Positions 59,278-64,000 of a stretch of DNA of 64,000 bases are shown here, piece by piece. The DNA comes from Mycolicibacter virginiensis. GTDB taxonomy: Bacteria > Actinomycetota > Actinomycetes > Mycobacteriales > Mycobacteriaceae. Positions within the stretch are counted from its first letter, which is position 1. Each line of letters starts with the position of its first letter. The position numbers and the translations under genes are program-made. The DNA lies in assembly GCF_022374935.2 (NCBI RefSeq), contig NZ_CP092430.2, positions 4,402,001-4,466,000 on the forward strand, written 5' to 3'. The notes beneath the pieces were generated by a model. It had not been told where the DNA came from, searched no databases, and saw nothing but the letters and a program-made list of their open reading frames with translations.

Positions 59278-60054
59278 TCAGCTCCGCAAGTAGTTCAGCT
59301 GGGCCTGCACCGACCATTCGGCGGCACCCCACAGCTCTTCGTCGACGTCGGTGTAGACGTATTCGACGACCTGTCGGGCGGTGGCGTCCTCGCCCAGCGC
59401 GACCAGCGCGGAGCGCACCTGGTCGAGCCGCTGTTCGCGGTGCTCGAGGTAGCCGCTGGCCACCGCCTCGATGTTGGGCAGCTCCGGTCCGTGCCCGGGC
59501 AGCACCGTGCGTCCACCCAGGCCGCGCAGGCGCCGCAGCGAGTCCAGGTAGCGCGTCAGGTCGCCGTCCTCGGAGTCGATGACCGTCGTGCCGCGCCCCA
59601 GCACGGTGTCGGCGGTCAGGACGGCGTCGTCCAGCACGAACGACAGCGAGTCCGCGGTGTGGCCCGGGGTGGCAAACACGGTGATCCGCAGGCCAGCCGC
59701 GTCAATCACCTGACCATCGGTCAACCCGCCGCCGAGCCGGCGCTGAAATCCGCTCCCCGCGGAGTACACCGGTGCCCCGACGGCGTCCACCAGCTTGTCG
59801 ATGCCCTCGGTGTGATCGAAGTGCCGGTGACTGATCAACACCAGGGCGATCCGGCCGACGTCAGCCAGCCGGCCGATGTGCTCGTCATCGTCAGGCCCCG
59901 GGTCAACGATCACCACCTCGTCGCTGCCCCGGCCACGCAACACCCAGGTATTGGTGCCATCCAGGGTCATCAGCCCGGGGTTGTCGGCCAGCAGCACCGA
60001 CGCGGTCTCGGTGACCGGCCGCAGCCGACCGTACGCGGGATGACTGGCCGACAC
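59278..60054 (-). CDS. Metallo-beta-lactamase-fold hydrolase, Rv3677c homologue
   Basis: A 258-residue MBL-fold enzyme, LACTB2/glyoxalase II-like. The dinuclear metal motif is SHRHFDHTEG (HxHxDH), with further ligands in ATPGHTADS, LTADTVLG and LPGHGPEL. A role in RNA or thioester hydrolysis is possible; the substrate is unknown. GTG start at 60054. The stop is 12 bp from the inverted repeat. Confidence 0.9.
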   Translation of the reverse strand: MSASHPAYGRLRPVTETASVLLADNPGLMTLDGTNTWVLRGRGSDEVVIVDPGPDDDEHIGRLADVGRIALVLISHRHFDHTEGIDKLVDAVGAPVYSAGSGFQRRLGGGLTDGQVIDAAGLRITVFATPGHTADSLSFVLDDAVLTADTVLGRGTTVIDSEDGDLTRYLDSLRRLRGLGGRTVLPGHGPELPNIEAVASGYLEHREQRLDQVRSALVALGEDATARQVVEYVYTDVDEELWGAAEWSVQAQLNYLRS

Positions 60055-60061
60055 CGCTGCG

Positions 60062-60529
60062 CTACTCCGCCGCGGCCTTCAGCTCGACGATCAGTTCGAC
60101 CTCCACCGGCGCGTTCAGCGGCAGCTCGGAGACCCCGACCGCGGAGCGGGCGTGCTTGCCGGCATCGCCGAACACCTCACCCAACAGCTCGGAGGCGCCG
60201 TTGACCACGGCGGGCTGCCCGTTGAAGTTCGGCGCCGACGCGACGAATCCGACCACCTTGACCACCCGAGCCACGGCATCGAGCCCGACCAGGGCATCCA
60301 CGGCGGCCAGCGCGTTCAGAGCGCAGATCCGGGCCAGCGCGTGGCCCTCCTCCGGGCTGACCTCCGCGCCCACCTTGCCGGTGCGCGGCAATTCGCCGGC
60401 CTGCATCGGCAACTGCCCGGAGGTGTAGACGAGGTTGCCGGTGCGCACCGCCGGCACGTAGGCCGCCAGCGGCGCCACGACGCCGGGCAGCGCGATCCCG
60501 AGTTCGGTCAGCCGGGCCCGCCAGCTCAT
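60062..60529 (-). CDS. RidA-family deaminase-like protein, Rv3678c homologue
   Basis: A 155-residue YjgF/RidA protein. VYTSGQLPMQAGELP near the N-terminus and NAPVEVELIVELKA at the end are family-typical. RidA proteins hydrolyse reactive enamine/imine intermediates; the catalytic Arg region here reads ASAPNFNGQPAVVNGAS, so the standard RidA arginine is not evident and the activity may differ. ATG overlaps the upstream small gene by 4 nt. Confidence 0.88.
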   Translation of the reverse strand: MSWRARLTELGIALPGVVAPLAAYVPAVRTGNLVYTSGQLPMQAGELPRTGKVGAEVSPEEGHALARICALNALAAVDALVGLDAVARVVKVVGFVASAPNFNGQPAVVNGASELLGEVFGDAGKHARSAVGVSELPLNAPVEVELIVELKAAAE

Positions 60530-60687
60530 CGCGGACGCTTCAGGAAGGCGATGAGCTGCTCACCGGAAGGCCCCGGCAGCACCGACACCAACTCCCAGCC
60601 GTCTTCTCCCCATTGGTCGAGGATCTGCTTGGTGGCGTGCGTGATCAAGGGGACGGTGGCGTACTCCCAGACCGTGCGTTGACTCAT
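60526..60687 (-). CDS. DUF4177 small protein, Rv3678A homologue
   Basis: A 53-residue protein, MSQRTVWEYATVPLITHATK with GEDGWELVSVLPG, matching the DUF4177 pattern (WEY...GWELV). The stop overlaps the RidA gene. Divergent from the ATPase pair with a 47-bp gap. Function unknown. Confidence 0.88.
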   Translation of the reverse strand: MSQRTVWEYATVPLITHATKQILDQWGEDGWELVSVLPGPSGEQLIAFLKRPR

Positions 60688-60734
60688 GGCAGCGAGCTTA
60701 TCGCTAGGACGCCCAAGTACTTGGTTAGCATGCA

Positions 60735-61757
60735 GTGGTGACAGCCACATCCAGCAGCGAGCCGCTTCTCGGCTGGCCTTCGCGATTGACGAAGGCCCGG
60801 CTGCATTTCGTGACCGGCAAGGGCGGTACCGGCAAGTCGACGGTTGCGGCCGCACTGGCGTTGTCGCTGGCAGCCGGCGGGCGGCGGGTGCTGCTGGTGG
60901 AAGTCGAAGAGCGCCAAGGCATTGCGCAACTCTTTGACGTGCCGCCGCTACCCATCACCCCACTCAAGGTCGCAACCGCCGAGGACGGTGGGCAGGTCGA
61001 CGCGCTAGCGATGGATATCGAAGCCGCGTTCCTGGAATACCTGGACCTGTTCTACAACCTGGGGATCGCCGGGCGGGCGATGCGACGCGTCGGTGCGGTC
61101 GAGTTCGCGACCACCATCGCGCCCGGCCTGCGCGACGTCATCCTCACCGGCAAGATCAAGTACCACGTGATCCAGACCGATAAGAACAACAAGCCGATCT
61201 ACGACGCGATCGTGGTGGACGCGCCGCCGACCGGCCGGATCTCCCGGTTCCTCGACGTCACCAAGGCGGTGTCGCAGCTGGCCAAGGGCGGCCCGGTGCA
61301 TTCGCAGGCTGACGGCGTGGTGAAGTTGCTGCACTCCGACCAGACCGCCATCCATCTGGTGACGCTGCTGGAGGCCCTGCCGATGCAGGAGACCCTGGAG
61401 GCCATAGATGAGTTGCGGGCGCTGGACCTGCCGATCGGCAGCGTGATCGTCAACCGCGACATCCCCGCACACCTGGACCCCGCGGACTTGGCCAAGGCCG
61501 CCGAAGGCGTCGTCGACGCCGACGCGCTCCGGGCCGGACTGTCCGCGGCAGGGATCACGCTGAGCGACGACGACTTCGCCGGCCTGCTGACCGAGACCAT
61601 CCAGCACGCCACCCGCATCAGCGCCCGGACGGAAACGGCCGAGCAGCTGCAGCAGTTGGACGTGCCGCGCCTGCATCTGCCGACGATCACCGACGGGGTC
61701 GACCTCGGCAGCCTCTATGAACTTTCCGAGATCCTCGGCCAACAGGGGGTTCGATGA
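60735..61757 (+). CDS. ArsA/Get3-like ATPase subunit 1, Rv3679 homologue
   Basis: A 340-residue P-loop ATPase with deviant Walker [15 protein letters not shown] and switch [16 protein letters not shown]. Forms a heterodimer with its neighbour in M. tuberculosis (BagA/BagB), resembling Get3 and linked to envelope and stress tolerance. GTG codons at 60735 and 60738; TAGCAT ends 6 nt before 60738. 340 residues from 60735 equals the M. tuberculosis length. Confidence 0.93.
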   Translation: MVTATSSSEPLLGWPSRLTKARLHFVTGKGGTGKSTVAAALALSLAAGGRRVLLVEVEERQGIAQLFDVPPLPITPLKVATAEDGGQVDALAMDIEAAFLEYLDLFYNLGIAGRAMRRVGAVEFATTIAPGLRDVILTGKIKYHVIQTDKNNKPIYDAIVVDAPPTGRISRFLDVTKAVSQLAKGGPVHSQADGVVKLLHSDQTAIHLVTLLEALPMQETLEAIDELRALDLPIGSVIVNRDIPAHLDPADLAKAAEGVVDADALRAGLSAAGITLSDDDFAGLLTETIQHATRISARTETAEQLQQLDVPRLHLPTITDGVDLGSLYELSEILGQQGVR

Positions 61758-62905
61758 CACCCGACACGACCGGCAAGCCACTGGCGCTGGACTTGGCGAC
61801 AATCCTGTCCGATACCGCCAATCGCGTGGTGGTGTGCTGCGGCGCCGGCGGCGTCGGCAAGACCACCACCGCCGCATCGATGGCGCTGCGGGCCGCCGAA
61901 TATGGCCGCACCGTGGTGGTGCTGACCATCGACCCGGCCCGTCGGCTGGCGCAGGCGCTGGGCATCGAAGACCTGGGCAATAACCCGCAGCGGGTACAGC
62001 TACCTGCGGAAGTGCCGGGTCAGCTGTACGCGATGATGCTCGACATGCGCCGCACCTTCGACGAGATGGTGACGCAGTACTCCGGCCCGGAGCGGGCCGA
62101 GGCGATCCTGGGCAACCAGTTCTACCAAACGGTCGCCACCTCGCTCTCCGGCACGCAGGAGTACATGGCGATGGAGAAGCTCGGCCAGTTGCTGAGCGAG
62201 GACCGTTGGGATCTGGTGGTCGTCGACACCCCGCCGTCACGCAACGCCCTGGACTTCCTGGACGCACCCAAGCGGCTGGGCAGTTTCATGGACAGCCGGT
62301 TGTGGAAGTTGCTCTTGGGCCCCGGGCGGGGCATCGGCAAGCTGGTCGCCGGTGCGGTCGGCCTGGCGATGAAAGCGCTGTCGACCGTGTTGGGTTCGCA
62401 AATGCTTTCCGACGCAGCGAATTTCGTGCAGTCCCTCGACGCCACCTTCGGCGGCTTCCGGGAGAAGGCAGACCGCACCTATGACCTGCTCAAGCGCCGC
62501 GGCACCCAGTTCGTAGTGGTGTCGGCAGCCGAACCCGATGCGTTGCGGGAGGCGTCCTTCTTCGTCGACCGACTCTCCGAAGAGCACATGCCGCTGGCCG
62601 GGCTGATTCTCAACCGCACCCACCCGATGTTGTGCGACCTGCCCATCGAGCGCGCTATCGACGCGATCGAGACGCTGCAGGAGCCCGGCACGGCCCTGCC
62701 CGAGGGGACGAAGGCACTCACCACGGCTGCGCTGCAGATTCACGCCGAGCGCGGCGCCACCGCCAAGCGTGAGATCCGACTGCTGTCACGTTTCACCCGG
62801 GCCAACCCGCGGGTTCCCATCGTGGGGGTGCCGTCATTGCCGTTCGACGTCTCCGATTTGGAGGCGCTCGGCGCGATCGCCGACCAGCTGACGGCGAAGA
62901 AGTAG
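61754..62905 (+). CDS. ArsA/Get3-like ATPase subunit 2, Rv3680 homologue
   Basis: A 383-residue partner ATPase. Walker [17 protein letters not shown], Walker B-like [16 protein letters not shown] and [18 protein letters not shown]. Lacks the cysteine array of arsenite pumps, arguing against arsenic transport. ATG 61754 overlaps the stop of subunit 1 (ATGA). Converges on whiB4. Confidence 0.94.
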   Translation: MTPDTTGKPLALDLATILSDTANRVVVCCGAGGVGKTTTAASMALRAAEYGRTVVVLTIDPARRLAQALGIEDLGNNPQRVQLPAEVPGQLYAMMLDMRRTFDEMVTQYSGPERAEAILGNQFYQTVATSLSGTQEYMAMEKLGQLLSEDRWDLVVVDTPPSRNALDFLDAPKRLGSFMDSRLWKLLLGPGRGIGKLVAGAVGLAMKALSTVLGSQMLSDAANFVQSLDATFGGFREKADRTYDLLKRRGTQFVVVSAAEPDALREASFFVDRLSEEHMPLAGLILNRTHPMLCDLPIERAIDAIETLQEPGTALPEGTKALTTAALQIHAERGATAKREIRLLSRFTRANPRVPIVGVPSLPFDVSDLEALGAIADQLTAKK

Positions 62906-62936
62906 AAGTAGAAGCGAAGAGAGACTCAGCCCGGCG

Positions 62937-63272
62937 TCAGCCGGCGTCACGCTGCTTGCGCTGAGCGGCGAAGTACTCGCGCCAAGACGTCACCTCGGGG
63001 TGCTGCTTGAGCAGTGCCCGGCGTTGCCGCTCGGTCATGCCCCCCCACACGCCGAACTCGACCCGGTTGTCGAGGGCGTCGGCCAGACACTCGAGGACGA
63101 CCGGGCAGTGCCGACAGATCACCGCGGCTTTGCGTTGTGCCGCACCGCGTACGAAGAGTTCATCGGGATCCGCACCGCGGCAGACGGCTTTGGAAACCCA
63201 GGCGATTCGGCCCTCGTCCTGCACGCCGCGCAAGACGGCTCGGGGGGCTTGGGATGCTGAAGCCGTTGGCAT
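62937..63272 (-). CDS. whiB4: WhiB-family iron-sulfur redox regulator
   Basis: A 111-residue regulator if ATG 63272 is used (frame open to 63344). Four Cys ligands for the 4Fe-4S cluster: VSKAVCRG, CRHC and ECLADAL. The WhiB turn GVWGGMTERQRRAL precedes the basic tail. Close to M. tuberculosis WhiB4, an oxidative-stress repressor. Confidence 0.95.
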   Translation of the reverse strand: MPTASASQAPRAVLRGVQDEGRIAWVSKAVCRGADPDELFVRGAAQRKAAVICRHCPVVLECLADALDNRVEFGVWGGMTERQRRALLKQHPEVTSWREYFAAQRKQRDAG

Positions 63273-63699
63273 GCTGGTGTTGTGAACCGCTGTCCCTGCA
63301 ACAGACACTGACGATCCTCCGTCCCGGCCGCCGCCGGCAGCCACCTATTCAACATCGGCGCCGACCGACACATTGCGATCTACGCCACATCGTGTCATCA
63401 GTGTTACCTGAATCGCACTTGATGTCCAAGTTAGGTGGTCAGGTGCTGTCTGCGCAACAGGTTGATCGGCACTTTTTTGGGACGACCGTGCAGTCCGATC
63501 ATGATCTGCGCGACGGTCAGCAGTGGGACCGTCGGATGAACCGCCCTTTTTTGACGCCTACGTCAGTTAAAGCGGCCTTGCGGTTCCCGCGGCGTTGGGG
63601 GTCCTAGGCGAGCACCACTGCTACCGGGGGCAGGGTTGATGGCAGTGGCCCCCATCGCCCGGCTCCGCCGCGCTTGCGACCACCGCTAGTGTGTAAGCC
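63273..63699. promoter_or_regulatory. whiB4-ponA2 divergent intergenic region
   Basis: 427 bp without a credible gene. Two T-runs (TTTTTT near 63474 and 63547) and short GC arms are present, but no convincing terminator. The last 50 bp carry an inverted copy of the 55-bp repeat family, directly ahead of ponA2. Confidence 0.5.
63652..63685 (-). repeat. Inverted copy of the 55-bp repeat family
   Basis: The minus strand reads AGCGGTGGTCGCAAGCGCGG and continues CGGAGCCGGGCG. It matches the third unit at 53095 at about 30 of 32 positions. Confidence 0.75.
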
Positions 63700-64000
63700 A
63701 TGTCGGAGCGCCCCCCGACCGGCCCTACTGTGCTCAAACTGGCCGGGTGTTGTCTGCTCGCCGCCGTGTTGCTCGCGGCGCTGCTGTTTCCCGTCGCCGG
63801 CGGTATCGGCCTGATGTCCAACCGCGCCTCCGACGTGGTGGCCAACGGGTCGGCCCAGCTGGTCAGCGGTGACGTGCCCGCGGTATCGACGATGGTCGAC
63901 GCCAAGGGCAACACGATCGCGTGGTTGTACTCGCAGCGCCGGTTCGAGGTGCCCAGCGACAAGATCGCCGACACGATGAAGCTGGCGATCGTCTCCATCG
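63700..64000 (+). CDS. ponA2: Bifunctional penicillin-binding protein, 5' part only
   Basis: The first 100 residues of a class A PBP. Cytosolic MSERPPTGPT, transmembrane helix (LLAAVLLAALLFPVAGGIGL), then the start of the transglycosylase region (STMVDAKGNTIAWLYSQRRF, with FEVPSDKIADTMKLAIVSI). Synthesises and crosslinks peptidoglycan. Gene order after whiB4 matches Rv3681c-Rv3682. The remainder lies outside the window. Confidence 0.93.
   Translation, partial: MSERPPTGPTVLKLAGCCLLAAVLLAALLFPVAGGIGLMSNRASDVVANGSAQLVSGDVPAVSTMVDAKGNTIAWLYSQRRFEVPSDKIADTMKLAIVSI

Overview
The window is a high-GC actinobacterial chromosome segment from a mycobacterium (Mycobacteriaceae, apparently a non-tuberculous species). 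The evidence is the PPE proteins, WhiB4, MarP, the 6C and Ms1-type small RNAs, many GTG and leaderless starts, and gene order. From memory, the backbone follows M. tuberculosis Rv3627c to Rv3682 almost gene for gene. No database search was run, so every Rv name is an assignment by recognised sequence and position.

Left part (1-12.2 kb): a D-Ala-D-Ala carboxypeptidase, ppa, a TetR regulator with twin operators beside a deazaflavin (F420)-type nitroreductase, a TerC membrane protein, a three-gene envelope glycosylation operon (flippase-like, GT2, DUF2304), a large CtpH-like P-type ATPase and galE1.

Accessory part (about 14.0-32.1 kb, between the Rv3635 homologue and tRNA-Thr): an amino-acid permease; a 1310-residue membrane NRPS with poly-lysine synthetase (Pls) architecture, translationally coupled to an M1 metallopeptidase; two tandem PPE genes with nearly identical 5' halves and SHOCT tails; an OmpR-type two-component system; a cysteine-free TQXA-domain protein; a family 2 encapsulin operon (shell, cysteine desulfurase cargo, CysK, CysE); and a methyltransferase behind a Fur/Zur-like box. 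The A-domain pocket of the NRPS, read by hand, resembles a lysine code. The Pls cassette and the encapsulin neighbourhood are the most interesting parts of the window.

Right part (32-64 kb): holB, a class III adenylate cyclase, topA, cspA, a DUF1998 helicase, the Tad/Flp pilus-like cluster (Rv3654c-Rv3660c), the 6C RNA, a HAD phosphatase, an Ms1-type RNA, acs, a secreted serine protease, ephE, marP-nudix-thioredoxin-nth, crp, an MBL hydrolase, ridA, a paired ArsA/Get3-like ATPase operon, whiB4 and the start of ponA2.

Several non-coding elements recur. One 47-bp repeat lies inside a coding 3' end and again in an intergenic region. Another 55-bp unit is tandem at 52985 and has an inverted relative at 63.66 kb. 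No insertion sequence, integrase or CRISPR array was seen.
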